Positions 27,208 to 37,607 of a DNA stretch of 64,000 bases are shown one piece after another. Under the pieces are notes generated by a model that was given only the letters and a program-made list of their open reading frames with translations, had not been told where the DNA came from and ran no database searches. Every line of letters starts with the position of its first letter. The stretch's first letter is position 1. The stretch spans positions 68,007 through 132,006 of the forward strand of contig DATCKN010000055.1 of NCBI GenBank assembly GCA_036562185.1, written 5' to 3'. The stretch is from Thermoclostridium sp036562185 (GTDB lineage: Bacteria; Bacillota; Clostridia; DSM-8532). Made by a program: the position numbers and the translations under genes.

Positions 27208-28578
27208 ATGGAAGATGTTAAAAAGCTTATAAAACAGCAGAGAGAATTTTTTTCAACGGGCAAAACCCTGGATTTGAGGTTCCGGATTAATGCCCTGAAA
27301 AAGCTTAAGGAATCTGTGAAAAAGCATGAAGAAGAAGTTTGTGAAGCACTCAGGAGGGATTTGAATAAAGCTGCTTTTGAAGCTTATGCAACAGAAGTTG
27401 GTTTTGTATATGCCGAAATAAATGAAATGATAAGAAAGCTTCCCGGGTGGAGCAGGGTAAAAAGGGTGAGGACGCCGGTTACACAGTTCAAATCCTCTTC
27501 ATATATTGTGTCCGAACCTTATGGAGTGGTTTTAATTATGTCTCCGTGGAATTACCCTTTTCAACTGTCAATAGCACCTTTAATCGGAGCCATTGCCGGG
27601 GGTAATTGTGCTGTTGTAAAACCTTCGGCATATTCACCGAACACGTCTTCAATTATTGCAAAAATAATAGGGGAATGTTTTGACAGCAATTACATCTGTG
27701 TAATTGAAGGCGGCAGAGAGGCCAATAAAGAGCTTCTAAATGAAAAATTCGATTATATCTTTTTTACCGGTAGTGTCAGTGTCGGAAAAATTGTTATGGA
27801 AGCAGCGTCAAAAAACTTGACGCCGGTAACGTTGGAACTGGGAGGCAAGAGCCCGTGCATAGTGGATCGGGATTCGAATATTGATATATCAGCAAGAAGA
27901 ATTATATGGGGGAAAACCATAAACAGCGGTCAAACATGCGTTGCGCCCGATTACTGTTTCGCCCATAAAGATATAAAGGACAGCCTCATTGCAGCAATGA
28001 TAAAGTACATTAAAGAATTTTACGGCGATAAGCCATGCGCAAATCCTGAATACCCGCGAATAATCAATGAAAAGCATTTCAACAGGCTGAAGGCTCTGAT
28101 TGACGGTGAGGAAGTTGCTGCCGGCGGAGATTTTAATGAAGAAACCCTGCAGATATCGCCTACGATACTGGATAATGTGAACTTTGATTCTGCTGTTATG
28201 CAGGAGGAAATATTCGGACCAATTCTTCCTATAATAGAGTATGATGACATAGAGCAGGTTATTTCATATATAAACAGCCATCCGAAACCATTGGCACTGT
28301 ATCTTTTTACGAATAATAAAGAACTGGAGCAGATGATAGTTAAAAGGGTTCCATTCGGTGGCGGATGCATTAATGATACACTGGTACACCTGGCAACATC
28401 AGAGATGCCATTTGGCGGCGTGGGCGAAAGCGGAATGGGTGGTTACCACGGAAAGTGGAGCTTTGATACGTTTACACATAAAAAGAGCATTATGAAAAAG
28501 TCGTTCTCAATTGATATTGAGCTTCGATACCCGCCATATGGCAATAAACTGAACATTCTGAAGAAAATTATGAAGTAG
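27208..28578 (+). CDS. NAD(P)-dependent aldehyde dehydrogenase, class 3-like
   Basis: A 456-aa aldehyde dehydrogenase of the short type without a targeting sequence. The catalytic Glu lies in LELGGKSPCIV (about residue 211) and the nucleophile Cys in NSGQTCVAPDY (about residue 245). FFTGSVSVGK is the cofactor loop, and PFGGVGESGMGGYHG near the C-terminus is typical of ALDH3/YwdH relatives that oxidise medium or long-chain aldehydes. The substrate here is unknown. AAAAGGAG precedes the ATG. Monocistronic by spacing. Confidence 0.9.
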   Translation: MEDVKKLIKQQREFFSTGKTLDLRFRINALKKLKESVKKHEEEVCEALRRDLNKAAFEAYATEVGFVYAEINEMIRKLPGWSRVKRVRTPVTQFKSSSYIVSEPYGVVLIMSPWNYPFQLSIAPLIGAIAGGNCAVVKPSAYSPNTSSIIAKIIGECFDSNYICVIEGGREANKELLNEKFDYIFFTGSVSVGKIVMEAASKNLTPVTLELGGKSPCIVDRDSNIDISARRIIWGKTINSGQTCVAPDYCFAHKDIKDSLIAAMIKYIKEFYGDKPCANPEYPRIINEKHFNRLKALIDGEEVAAGGDFNEETLQISPTILDNVNFDSAVMQEEIFGPILPIIEYDDIEQVISYINSHPKPLALYLFTNNKELEQMIVKRVPFGGGCINDTLVHLATSEMPFGGVGESGMGGYHGKWSFDTFTHKKSIMKKSFSIDIELRYPPYGNKLNILKKIMK

Positions 28579-28940
28579 TTGCGTATAATTTAAAAAATCT
28601 CCAACTTCTCTCTGTTTTTTCGCATTATTAGCGGGTGATTCGGGTGATTTTGGCGACGCAGAGCAACACACTTCGAAACCATTCTGCATCCCCGTAAGCT
28701 GAGAGCGTGGAACTGAACGGCCCGGGATATGGAGACTCCAATGTCGAATTAATTATATAATGGGAGCGGATGTTTTAGTAGGTGCTTTGTTGCTCAAGAA
28801 GCCAAAACACCCGAAGCACGCGCTTGATACCAATGTGCTATGACGGGAGCAAATCATTTAAACTGCTTCGCATAATTTAAATATTCTGTAAGATGAAAAT
28901 TTGAGTATGATAACTGTTTTCAGCTGGTTGGGAGATTTTT
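28579..28940. other. 362-base intergenic segment with partial direct repeats at its ends
   Basis: No gene is supported. A near-repeat, gcGTATAATTTAAAaaatct at about 28582 and gcATAATTTAAAtattct at about 28868, bounds a block with somewhat higher GC than the flanks. Inside is a short tandem GGGTGATTC/GGGTGATTT near 28635. It could be a decayed mobile element or an untranslated leader of addB. Confidence 0.35.
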
Positions 28941-31900
28941 ATGAGCATACGTTTTATATATGGCAGGGCTGGATGCGGAAAAACGCATTTTTGCCTTGAA
29001 GAGATGAAAGCAAAAATTGAAAGCGGACATACTGATCTGTTGTGCCTGCTGGTACCTGAACAGTATACTTTCCAGGCCGAAAGAGACCTGATTGAAATGC
29101 TTAACTCAGGCGGTATTCTGAAAAATGAAGTGCTGAGTTTCCGCCGCCTTGCGTATAGAATTTTTAATGAAGTGGGAGGTATTACATATCCACATATACA
29201 TCCTGCCGGAAAAAGCATGATTCTATATCGAATACTCGATAAAATGGACAAGGGCCTCAAGTATTTCAAAAATTCGGTGGAAAAGCCGGGGTTTATAAGC
29301 AAGCTGTCCGACCTTATTAAAGAATTCAAACACTATAACGTAACTTTTGATAAACTGGATGAGGTATATAACAGGCTTGATGACAGTACTCCGTTGAAAG
29401 ATAAAATGACAGAACTGAAAAATATATACCAGGCATTTGAAAAAACAATGGAAGAGCGATACAGGGACGCTGATGACGATCTTACCGTTGCCGCTGAAAA
29501 AATGAAAGCAGCAAAGCAATTTATCGGCTCGGAAATCTGGATTGACGGGTTTACCGATTTTACTCCGCAGGAATATAAAATAATAGAGGTTTTGCTTACG
29601 CAGGCAAAACGGGTCACAATAACCCTTATTTGTGACAATCTCAATGAACAGACATCCGAACTGGATATCTTTACACCGGCTAAAAAGGTATATCGTAAAG
29701 TGATGAACCTGGCAATTAAGAATAATATCGCATATGAACCGCCTGTTTTCCTGAATCCTAAGCCTTTGTACCGCTTTAAGGACAATATCGAGCTTGCCCA
29801 CCTGGAAAGAAATTATAATACTCACCCGTATAAGGTTTTTCCTCACGAAACCCGCAGTATATCCCTGTTTTCATCGGTTAATATTTTTGCTGAAATTGAG
29901 GCTGCGGCAAAGGATATTCTTAGGTTATGCAGGGAAAAAGGATTCAGGTTTCGGGATATTGCAGTGGTTACAAGAAATCTTAATGAGTACCAGAAGATGA
30001 TAGAGGCCGTATTTAACGACTATGGCATACCATGTTTTCTGGACAGAAAGCTGGATATTTCAAATCACCCGCTTGTAAGGCTTATATTATCTATGCTGGA
30101 GATTTTTACCGACAACTGGTCATATGAATCGGTTTTTCGTTATCTGAAATCGGGTCTGACGGGAATAGATCAGGACAGGATAGACAGACTGGAGAATTAT
30201 GTTCTGGCATGTGGTATTCGTGGCAGCAAGTGGACAAGTGATGAAGAATGGAATATGAGCCCGGAGTTTTTTCCCGATGACAACGGTGTGAAATATGGTG
30301 CAGATTACTTGAAAGAAATTAACAGAACCCGTATGGAAATAGTGAAACCGCTTATGACATTCAGGCATAAGACCAAAGGGCGAAGGACGGCAGAGGAATT
30401 CTGCTCAGCGCTGTTTGATTTCCTGTGTTACCTGAAGATACCAAGGCGGATGGAAAAGCTTGTGGATGATTTTCGCAGCAAAGGCGAACTTGTTCTCGCG
30501 AATGAGTACTCACAGGTGTGGAACATGGTTATTGATCTGATGGATCAAATAGTTGAGGTTATGGCGGGAGAAACCTTTGGCATTGAACGTTTTATGAATC
30601 TCATGAGTATTGGTTTCTCTGAATACAAAATAGGGTTGATTCCGCCTTCTGTTGACCAGGTGCTTGTAGGTAGTGTGGAAAGATCAAAAAGCCATGCTGT
30701 TAAGGCATTGTACATACTGGGCACAAATGACGGTGTTTTTCCTTCAAAGGGCGGAGAAGAAGGGATTCTTACCGATGACGAGAGGGATAAACTGAACCGG
30801 ATGGGAATGGAACTGGCAAAAACCACCAGGGATAAGGTTTTTGACGAGAATTTTCTGATTTACAGAACTCTGACAACTCCGTCGGATTATTTGCGCATAA
30901 GCTGGCCAATTGCCGATCAGGAAGGAAAAACCCTAAGGCCTTCGATTATAATATCACAAATCAAAAAGATATTCCCTTTGTGCAAAAAGAGCAGCAATAT
31001 TCTGCCGCCTCAAACCAACGAGGAGGTATTGAATGAGATAGCTTCAAGGCCTGCCACTTTCAGACAACTGGTAACTGTTTTGCGGGAAAAGCATGACGGA
31101 AAGGAAATACTTCCCGTCTGGCAGGATATAGCACTGTGGTTTTTGAAGAATGATGACTGGAAGGAAGAAATCGGCAAAGTCAGGGCAGCATTTCAGTACC
31201 GTAACATAGCACAGCCAATTGACAGGGATAAGGTTAGAAAACTGTATGGCGAATTTTTTGTATCGAGTGTTTCAAAGCTTGAACGATATAGCGCATGCCC
31301 TTTTTCGTTCTTTATACAATACGGGCTTGGGGCGAAGGAAAGAAAAATATTCGAGTTCAGCCCGCCTGATGCAGGAACATTTCTGCATGCTGCGGTGGAA
31401 CGATTTTCGAAGGCTGTCGATGACAGCCGGTATGCAGAACAGGTGACATGGCGCACCTTTGACAAAAAGTGGTGCGAAGAGAAGGTATCTGAGATAATAG
31501 ATGATATGCTGAACAAGATGACGGGTACAGGCCTGGCATCATCAAAGAGGCTGGTTATACTGGCAAACAGGTTAAAAAGAGTGGTGACAAGAGCTGTATG
31601 GCTTATTGCCGAGCACATTCGCAGAAGCGGTTTTGAACCGGTTGACTATGAAGCAAAGTTTGGTGATAAAGAGAAATACCCGCCCATTGTAATTGAGCTT
31701 GATAACGGAGAAAAAGTCAGCCTGTATGGCCGTATAGACCGTATTGACGTAATGGATGCAAACGACGGAAAATACCTTCGCATTGTGGATTACAAGTCGG
31801 GATCAAAAGATTTTAAGCTTGACAATGTTTACTATGGCTTGCAGATTCAGTTGATTACTTACATGGATGCAATTTGGGAGCATTTGTCATTAAACAGCGA

Positions 31901-32384
31901 TAAGCCCGTTCTTCCCGGAGGAATACTTTATTTTAAAATAGATGATCCTATTCTGAAATCAAGGGAAGCCAAATCTGAGGAAGAAGTTGAAATGGCAATT
32001 ATGAAACAGCTCCGGATGAAAGGGTTGTTGCTGGCAGATGTAAAACTTATAAAAGAAATGGATCATGCAATTGATGGTACGTCTCTGATCATTCCGGCTT
32101 CAATAAACAAAGGCGGAACACTCGGCAAAAACTCATCTGTCGCAACCATGGAGCAGTTTAAAATTCTGAAAAATTACGTCAAGAAACTTCTTAAAGACTT
32201 GAGCACCGATATTTTTAACGGCTCGGTTCCGATAATGCCAACCAAAAGCAAGCTGGATACTGCATGTAAATACTGCAGCTACCTCCCGGTATGCCAGTTT
32301 GATACCACTCTGAAAGAAAACACGTACCGTCTTTTGCATGAAAAGAGCAATGAAGAAATATGGAATCTGATGAAGAGGCTGTGA
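28941..32384 (+). CDS. addB: ATP-dependent helicase/deoxyribonuclease subunit B
   Basis: A 1,147-aa subunit of the AddAB double-strand-break resection enzyme that prepares ends for RecA. It begins with the helicase-like Walker A GRAGCGKT (residues 8-15), which AddB keeps. The C-terminal nuclease domain has GRIDRIDVMD and VDYKSG. Four Cys for the 4Fe-4S cluster are visible: YSACPFSFF (about residue 791) and the C-terminal trio CKYCSYLPVC. addA follows after 4 nt. ATG behind GGGAG. Confidence 0.95.
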   Translation: MSIRFIYGRAGCGKTHFCLEEMKAKIESGHTDLLCLLVPEQYTFQAERDLIEMLNSGGILKNEVLSFRRLAYRIFNEVGGITYPHIHPAGKSMILYRILDKMDKGLKYFKNSVEKPGFISKLSDLIKEFKHYNVTFDKLDEVYNRLDDSTPLKDKMTELKNIYQAFEKTMEERYRDADDDLTVAAEKMKAAKQFIGSEIWIDGFTDFTPQEYKIIEVLLTQAKRVTITLICDNLNEQTSELDIFTPAKKVYRKVMNLAIKNNIAYEPPVFLNPKPLYRFKDNIELAHLERNYNTHPYKVFPHETRSISLFSSVNIFAEIEAAAKDILRLCREKGFRFRDIAVVTRNLNEYQKMIEAVFNDYGIPCFLDRKLDISNHPLVRLILSMLEIFTDNWSYESVFRYLKSGLTGIDQDRIDRLENYVLACGIRGSKWTSDEEWNMSPEFFPDDNGVKYGADYLKEINRTRMEIVKPLMTFRHKTKGRRTAEEFCSALFDFLCYLKIPRRMEKLVDDFRSKGELVLANEYSQVWNMVIDLMDQIVEVMAGETFGIERFMNLMSIGFSEYKIGLIPPSVDQVLVGSVERSKSHAVKALYILGTNDGVFPSKGGEEGILTDDERDKLNRMGMELAKTTRDKVFDENFLIYRTLTTPSDYLRISWPIADQEGKTLRPSIIISQIKKIFPLCKKSSNILPPQTNEEVLNEIASRPATFRQLVTVLREKHDGKEILPVWQDIALWFLKNDDWKEEIGKVRAAFQYRNIAQPIDRDKVRKLYGEFFVSSVSKLERYSACPFSFFIQYGLGAKERKIFEFSPPDAGTFLHAAVERFSKAVDDSRYAEQVTWRTFDKKWCEEKVSEIIDDMLNKMTGTGLASSKRLVILANRLKRVVTRAVWLIAEHIRRSGFEPVDYEAKFGDKEKYPPIVIELDNGEKVSLYGRIDRIDVMDANDGKYLRIVDYKSGSKDFKLDNVYYGLQIQLITYMDAIWEHLSLNSDKPVLPGGILYFKIDDPILKSREAKSEEEVEMAIMKQLRMKGLLLADVKLIKEMDHAIDGTSLIIPASINKGGTLGKNSSVATMEQFKILKNYVKKLLKDLSTDIFNGSVPIMPTKSKLDTACKYCSYLPVCQFDTTLKENTYRLLHEKSNEEIWNLMKRL

Positions 32385-32388
32385 GCTT

Positions 32389-35300
32389 ATGCCGGACGAA
32401 AAGAAACAGGACATGATCAATATTGCACCCGAAAATCTGAAACAGGATAGCGCTGAAATTGGGGAAAACCCGCAAAATTCAGGGCCTAAGTGGACTGACG
32501 AGCAGGAAGAAGCAATAAATGCCCGTGGCTGTAACCTGCTTGTTGCAGCAGCTGCAGGTGCGGGAAAGACTGCTGTATTGGTGGAAAGAATAATCAGGAA
32601 AATAACCGATGAAACAAATCCTGTAGATATAGACAGGATGCTGATAGTAACGTTTACTAATGCCGCTGCCGCAGAAATGCGCGAACGCATTGGTGAGGCC
32701 ATTTCGAAAGAAATTGACAAAAATCCCGGCTCTGAAAATATGAGGCGCCAGTTGAGCCTCCTTTCCAGGGCCAGTATTATGACCATTCATTCATTCTGCA
32801 AGGAAGTTATTACAAAGCACATAGAATTAACTGAAATAGATCCGAATTTCAGGATTGCGGACGAAACCGAAAGTGTCCTGATGCGGATTGAAACCATGAA
32901 CGAAGTCATTAATGAACAGTATGAACAGGAGAGTAAAGACTTTCTTGAGCTTCTTGACTGGTATGGAGGTAATATAAACGATCAGAAAATACAGGACATG
33001 GTAATGGCGGTTTACAACTTCATTCAAAGCAGCCCCTGGCCCGAGCAGTGGCTTAAAGACAAGATTGAAGCAATGAACATTAACGAGGGCTGTGATTTTG
33101 CCGGTACTTTATGGGGCAGGGTTATTCTGAAGTCATGCCGGATGGAACTGGACAGTGCCAGGAGCATGCTGGAAAGAGCCATTGGCATGCTTAAAACCTC
33201 CGAAGATCTTGCGCAGTACATACCGGTGTATGAAGAAGACTTGTCGAATATAAACAGGCTTTTGAACACTATGGCTGATATGGAACAAGGCAATGAAACC
33301 AATACATCATGGGATGATTTGTATGATATGATCCATGGGCTGACATTTTCAAGGCTTCCCAGGGCAGGCAAAAATGCTGACAGGGAAAAACAGGAAACAG
33401 TCAAAAAGATTCGCGATTCCGCCAAGGATGTTATCAATAAAAAGATAAAAGAAAGGCTTGTAACCGATAAATCCGATGAAATCACCGGTGCCATCAAAAA
33501 AGCATATCCGGTGATGCTTTGCATTGAAAGGCTTGTTGCCGAATTTACGGCGCGTTATAACGGGAAGAAAAGGGCTAAAGGCATTATTGATTTTAATGAC
33601 CTTGAACATCTGTGCCTTAAAATATTAACCCGGGAGGAGGACAACCGGATTGTGCCTTCACATGTAGCCATGGAATACAGGGAATATTTCGATGAGATAA
33701 TGGTGGATGAGTACCAGGACAGCAATATGGTACAGGAAATAATCATAAGAATGATCTCAAGGTATGATTCTGATAAGCCCAATGTATTCATGGTTGGGGA
33801 TGTAAAGCAGTCCATTTACCGGTTCCGCCAGGCAAATCCCGAATTATTCCTTGACAAATACAATACCTATGGATCGGATAAAGGGGCTAAAAACCGTAAG
33901 ATTCTCCTGTATAAGAACTTCCGCAGCCGTAAGGAAGTAATAAATGCGGTTAATTTCATATTCAGTACGATAATGTCCGCTGATGCAGGTGAGCTTGATT
34001 ATACCAGTGAAGAAGCGCTTAATCCGGGCGCTGATTTTAAAGAATGCGATATGGAAAACGCTGAAGTGGGAGGATATGTCGAATTCCACCTGGTTCAGAC
34101 CGAAGATACCGAACACCAAAGTGATGCCGATACCGGTGATAGCTACGTTGATGATGCCGTTCCCGGGGCAGGTGATGAAAATGAAATCACCGAGATAATT
34201 GATAATATTCAAAGTGAAGCCAGGCTTGTTGCAGGGAAAATTCTTGAGCTTACGGGTACTGACAGTGAAGGCAGGGCTTATTACATCTTCGACAAAGCCA
34301 AAAAGGAGTATCGGAAAGCTGAATTCAGGGATATTGTAATTCTCCTCAGAGCTACAAAAAACTGGTCGGATGTTTTCATTGACGAACTGGCGGCAAAGGG
34401 GATACCTGCATTTGCCGATACAGGAACAGGCTTTTTCAGAACAATAGAAGTCCAGGTGGTTCTGTCCCTGCTGCAGGTAATTGATAACCCGTTGCAAGAC
34501 ATTCCGCTTTTGGCAGTGCTCCGGTCGCCTGTTTTTTCATTTACAACAGGCGAATTGGCTGCAATACGCATAGCGAATAAAAAATCGTCAATATTTGATG
34601 CGCTTAAAACCCTGGCTAAAAAGCATCCTGTGGATAATGGAACCGAAAGCGACAAATCCGCGGCAAAAAAAGCCGCAGAATTTCTTGAAAAGCTTACTCT
34701 GTGGAGAGAAAAGGCAAGGCATATGTCAACCGATCAATTGATCTGGTACCTGTATCAGGAAACAGGATATTACAATATGGTTGGTGCAATGCCGCAGGGC
34801 AGGCAGCGCCAGGCAAACCTCAGGATTTTGTACGACAGGGCAAGGCAGTTCGAGGAAACAAGCTATAAAGGGTTGTTTAATTTTATAAATTTTATCGATA
34901 AATTAAAAAGCAGCAAAGGCGACATGGGGAGCGCAAAAATACTGGGCGAGAATGACAATGTTGTCCGTATAATGAGCATTCACAAAAGCAAAGGCCTGGA
35001 GTTCCCTATTGTTTTTCTGGCAGCATGCGGAAAGCGCTTTAATTTAATGGACATGAACAAGGAAGTGCTGATGCACCAGGAAATGGGTTTAGGCCCTGAT
35101 GTTGTGGATTTAAGGCTCCGCCTTTCACGCCCGTCGGCAGCAAAGGTTGCAGTCAGCGAAAAAATCAGAATGGAAACCTTGTCGGAAGAAATGAGAATAC
35201 TCTATGTAGCCATGACCAGGGCACGGGAGAAGCTTATAATAACAGGTTCGGTGAATAATATTGAAAAAGCATTGTCAAAATGGACAGAGCTTTCATATGG

Positions 35301-36282
35301 AGAGGGAAACAGGATTGAAAGCAGCAGCGTATTAAAATGCTCAAGTTATGCCGACTGGATTGGCGCATCTTTGTTGAAACATTACCCTGGACTTCTTGCA
35401 GACCATAAAACATATGCCGTTGTTCCGGATAATGATGATAATGATGATTCATGCAAATGGCTGATACGGGTATGGAATAAAAAGGACATGCTAAGTGAGG
35501 ACTTTTCGGAAACAGACGGTGAGAGCAATTTATCGGGCTGGCTTAATGATATAGAAGTTCAGACGGGGCATGCCGGATACATCGAAGAAATAAACAACCG
35601 CCTTAATTGGGAATACCCGTATATTATGATGGGCAGAATTCCTGCCAAGGTGACCGTAACCGAGCTGAAAAGAAAGTTTGAAGCAGAGCTGAATGACGAG
35701 ATAGGGCGCATACCTGTTCAGGTTCCAGCCCTTATTCGAAAGCCAAAGTTCCTTGAGAAACGAAAAGGATTAACCCCTGCCGAAAAGGGAACAGTACTGC
35801 ATTTTGTAATGCAGCACCTGGATTTTAGCAATCCTGATATTAAAGGGCAAATTGAAGCAATGGTTAAAAACGATTTGTTAACCGAGCAACAGGCTGAAAC
35901 GGTTAAGGCAGAAAAAATAAATCTTTTCCTTAAAACCGAATTGGGAAAGAGAATGCTTTCATCAAACAACGTTCAGAGGGAGATACCCTTCAACATTGAA
36001 ATACCGTGCCATGAATTGTTTCTGGAAATGGTGGAAAGCAAGTATCAGAATGAAACCATACTGCTTCAGGGAGTTATTGACTGTTATTTTGAAGAAGCAG
36101 ACGGCCTTGTTCTTATAGATTATAAGACCGATTATGTGCCGTTCGGGGAGAGCAATACAATAATAGAACGATACAGGGTTCAATTGGAGTATTATGCGCG
36201 TACCCTTGCCCTCTTAACAGGAAAAAGGGTAAAAGAAAAATACATATATCTTTTTTCAACGGGCGAGATTCTTGAAATGTAA
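32389..36282 (+). CDS. addA: ATP-dependent helicase/nuclease subunit A
   Basis: A 1,297-aa UvrD-family helicase and nuclease, partner of AddB. Helicase motifs run in order: I AAGAGKTAVL (about residue 56), II MVDEYQDSN (about 437), III GDVKQSIYRFR (about 466), a later SIHKSKGLEFPIVF, and VI LYVAMTRAREKL (about 940). The C-terminal RecB-like nuclease has LLQGVIDCYF and VLIDYKTDYV. The long N-terminal lead with TDEQEEAINARG before motif I is normal. It is translationally coupled to addB; the radical SAM gene follows after 54 nt without a terminator. Confidence 0.95.
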   Translation: MPDEKKQDMINIAPENLKQDSAEIGENPQNSGPKWTDEQEEAINARGCNLLVAAAAGAGKTAVLVERIIRKITDETNPVDIDRMLIVTFTNAAAAEMRERIGEAISKEIDKNPGSENMRRQLSLLSRASIMTIHSFCKEVITKHIELTEIDPNFRIADETESVLMRIETMNEVINEQYEQESKDFLELLDWYGGNINDQKIQDMVMAVYNFIQSSPWPEQWLKDKIEAMNINEGCDFAGTLWGRVILKSCRMELDSARSMLERAIGMLKTSEDLAQYIPVYEEDLSNINRLLNTMADMEQGNETNTSWDDLYDMIHGLTFSRLPRAGKNADREKQETVKKIRDSAKDVINKKIKERLVTDKSDEITGAIKKAYPVMLCIERLVAEFTARYNGKKRAKGIIDFNDLEHLCLKILTREEDNRIVPSHVAMEYREYFDEIMVDEYQDSNMVQEIIIRMISRYDSDKPNVFMVGDVKQSIYRFRQANPELFLDKYNTYGSDKGAKNRKILLYKNFRSRKEVINAVNFIFSTIMSADAGELDYTSEEALNPGADFKECDMENAEVGGYVEFHLVQTEDTEHQSDADTGDSYVDDAVPGAGDENEITEIIDNIQSEARLVAGKILELTGTDSEGRAYYIFDKAKKEYRKAEFRDIVILLRATKNWSDVFIDELAAKGIPAFADTGTGFFRTIEVQVVLSLLQVIDNPLQDIPLLAVLRSPVFSFTTGELAAIRIANKKSSIFDALKTLAKKHPVDNGTESDKSAAKKAAEFLEKLTLWREKARHMSTDQLIWYLYQETGYYNMVGAMPQGRQRQANLRILYDRARQFEETSYKGLFNFINFIDKLKSSKGDMGSAKILGENDNVVRIMSIHKSKGLEFPIVFLAACGKRFNLMDMNKEVLMHQEMGLGPDVVDLRLRLSRPSAAKVAVSEKIRMETLSEEMRILYVAMTRAREKLIITGSVNNIEKALSKWTELSYGEGNRIESSSVLKCSSYADWIGASLLKHYPGLLADHKTYAVVPDNDDNDDSCKWLIRVWNKKDMLSEDFSETDGESNLSGWLNDIEVQTGHAGYIEEINNRLNWEYPYIMMGRIPAKVTVTELKRKFEAELNDEIGRIPVQVPALIRKPKFLEKRKGLTPAEKGTVLHFVMQHLDFSNPDIKGQIEAMVKNDLLTEQQAETVKAEKINLFLKTELGKRMLSSNNVQREIPFNIEIPCHELFLEMVESKYQNETILLQGVIDCYFEEADGLVLIDYKTDYVPFGESNTIIERYRVQLEYYARTLALLTGKRVKEKYIYLFSTGEILEM

Positions 36283-36336
36283 TCTGTCATCTTTTAAAAC
36301 GCCTGTAATGCGGAAGAAAAGCTGGGAGGTTTTATT

Positions 36337-37314
36337 GTGATAAAAATTGACCGTCTTGTAACCGGAGGAATAATCACAAATTATAAATGCTCGTCGAAGT
36401 GCAGGCACTGCAGCTATTCCAGTTCTCCTAAGTGGCCTGATGATTACATGACGCCATCCATGGCCGATGAAATATTCACAATTTTGAAGGGCCTGGGGTG
36501 TTATTCGGTCCATATCGGCGGCGGCGAACCGCTTCTTAAACCTGATAAAATTCTGGGCATTCTTGAGGCTGCACAGCGAAGCAATATTGATATTGAATAT
36601 ATAGAAACAAATGCATCATGGCACAGGGATGAAGCGTCAACATTGGCCGTCCTTAAGGAACTTAAAGACCGCGGGGTGCACACCCTGCTTATATCGATTG
36701 ATCCATACCACAACGAGTATATACCGTTTTGGAAAGTAAAAGCTTTAATCAGCGCCTGTTCAAGGGCAAAGATGAATGTATTCCCATGGCTGATGGATTT
36801 TTGGGAAGACATTGATGCGATGGATGAATATAGCCCCCATTCCCTTGATGAGTATGCACGTCTTTTTGGGCGGGATTATCTTATGAGCCTGCCAGAAAGG
36901 TATGGGCTAAATCTGAAAGGGCGGGCTTTTAAGACATATAATCCTGTTATGAAGATGCAGCCATTAGAACGGATATTGGAAGAATCACAACCCTGCAGAC
37001 TGCTGTCGGGTATTTACCACTTTCATGTTGATTTATATGGCAATTTTATTCCCCAGTCGTGCCCGGGGTTTTCAATCCCGTTAAGGGAACTGGCCGCAGG
37101 GGCTGATCCTGACAGGTACAGGATATTTTCCATTATGCATTCTGTAGGAATAGAAGGTTTTACAGAGCTGGCAGGGAAGGAATACGGATACATACCTAAA
37201 GCGGAGTATAGCGGAAAATGCCATCTCTGTTATGATATCAGGAATTATCTGGTCCTGGAGCTGGGGCTTGATCTTCCGGACTTGAAACCGGACGGGCATT
37301 ACAGGTATGCCTGA
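36337..37314 (+). CDS. Radical SAM protein of unknown substrate
   Basis: A 325-aa radical SAM enzyme. The cluster motif C18-x3-C22-x2-C25 (CSSKCRHC) starts almost at the N-terminus, and the SAM-contacting GGGEPLL follows at about residue 63. Additional Cys in QPCRLLSG, QSCPGFS and GKCHLCYDI in the C-terminal third suggest an auxiliary iron-sulfur site of SPASM-like type. I do not recognise the subfamily. The GTG start is behind GGGAGG. It follows addBA closely with no terminator, so it may be co-transcribed, but no DNA-repair motif links it functionally. Confidence 0.8.
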   Translation: MIKIDRLVTGGIITNYKCSSKCRHCSYSSSPKWPDDYMTPSMADEIFTILKGLGCYSVHIGGGEPLLKPDKILGILEAAQRSNIDIEYIETNASWHRDEASTLAVLKELKDRGVHTLLISIDPYHNEYIPFWKVKALISACSRAKMNVFPWLMDFWEDIDAMDEYSPHSLDEYARLFGRDYLMSLPERYGLNLKGRAFKTYNPVMKMQPLERILEESQPCRLLSGIYHFHVDLYGNFIPQSCPGFSIPLRELAAGADPDRYRIFSIMHSVGIEGFTELAGKEYGYIPKAEYSGKCHLCYDIRNYLVLELGLDLPDLKPDGHYRYA

Positions 37315-37379
37315 CTGAAGGAGCGGATGTCACACCGATACATTCTAATCAATAAATAAAAACTTGCTTGTTATAGTTA

Positions 37380-37408
37380 TTGACTTGCACCGAAAACAGC
37401 AGTAAAAT
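37380..37408 (+). promoter_or_regulatory. Sigma-A promoter of tRNA-Glu
   Basis: TTGACT (37380-37385), 17-nt spacer, TAAAAT (37403-37408), 19 nt before the mature 5' end of the tRNA. Confidence 0.75.
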
Positions 37409-37427
37409 AATAATGCTACGATGCTTT

Positions 37428-37499
37428 GGCCCCATGGTCAAGTGGTTAAGACATCGCCCTCTCACGGCGGTAACAGGGGTTCGAATCCCCTTGGGGTCA
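37428..37499 (+). tRNA. tRNA-Glu (anticodon CTC)
   Basis: A complete cloverleaf: acceptor GGCCCCA with TGGGGTC, D-arm GGTCAAGTGGTTAAGAC, anticodon stem around the loop CTCTCAC giving CTC, and T-arm AGGGGTTCGAATCCCCT. The 3' CCA is not encoded. The CTC isoacceptor reads GAG; tRNA-Glu(TTC) is not in the window. It has its own promoter and terminator, and gltX lies 0.8 kb away on the other strand. Confidence 0.95.
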
Positions 37500-37508
37500 T
37501 CGGAACGA

Positions 37509-37549
37509 AGGACTGTCTCGGGACTAGAACTGAGACAGTCCTTTTTATT
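37509..37549 (+). terminator. Terminator after tRNA-Glu
   Basis: AGGACTGTCTC (37509-37519) pairs perfectly with GAGACAGTCCT (37532-37542), followed by TTTTATT. Confidence 0.92.
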
Positions 37550-37607
37550 AAAATTGTTGAGAGTAAACAGGTAAGCAATTAGTTAAGCTAAATACGGGGG
37601 TAATTTT

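Noticed and set aside
32133..32786. 217-codon frame antisense to addB/addA
   Set aside because: It is a shadow of two well-identified genes with continuous family motifs on the other strand.
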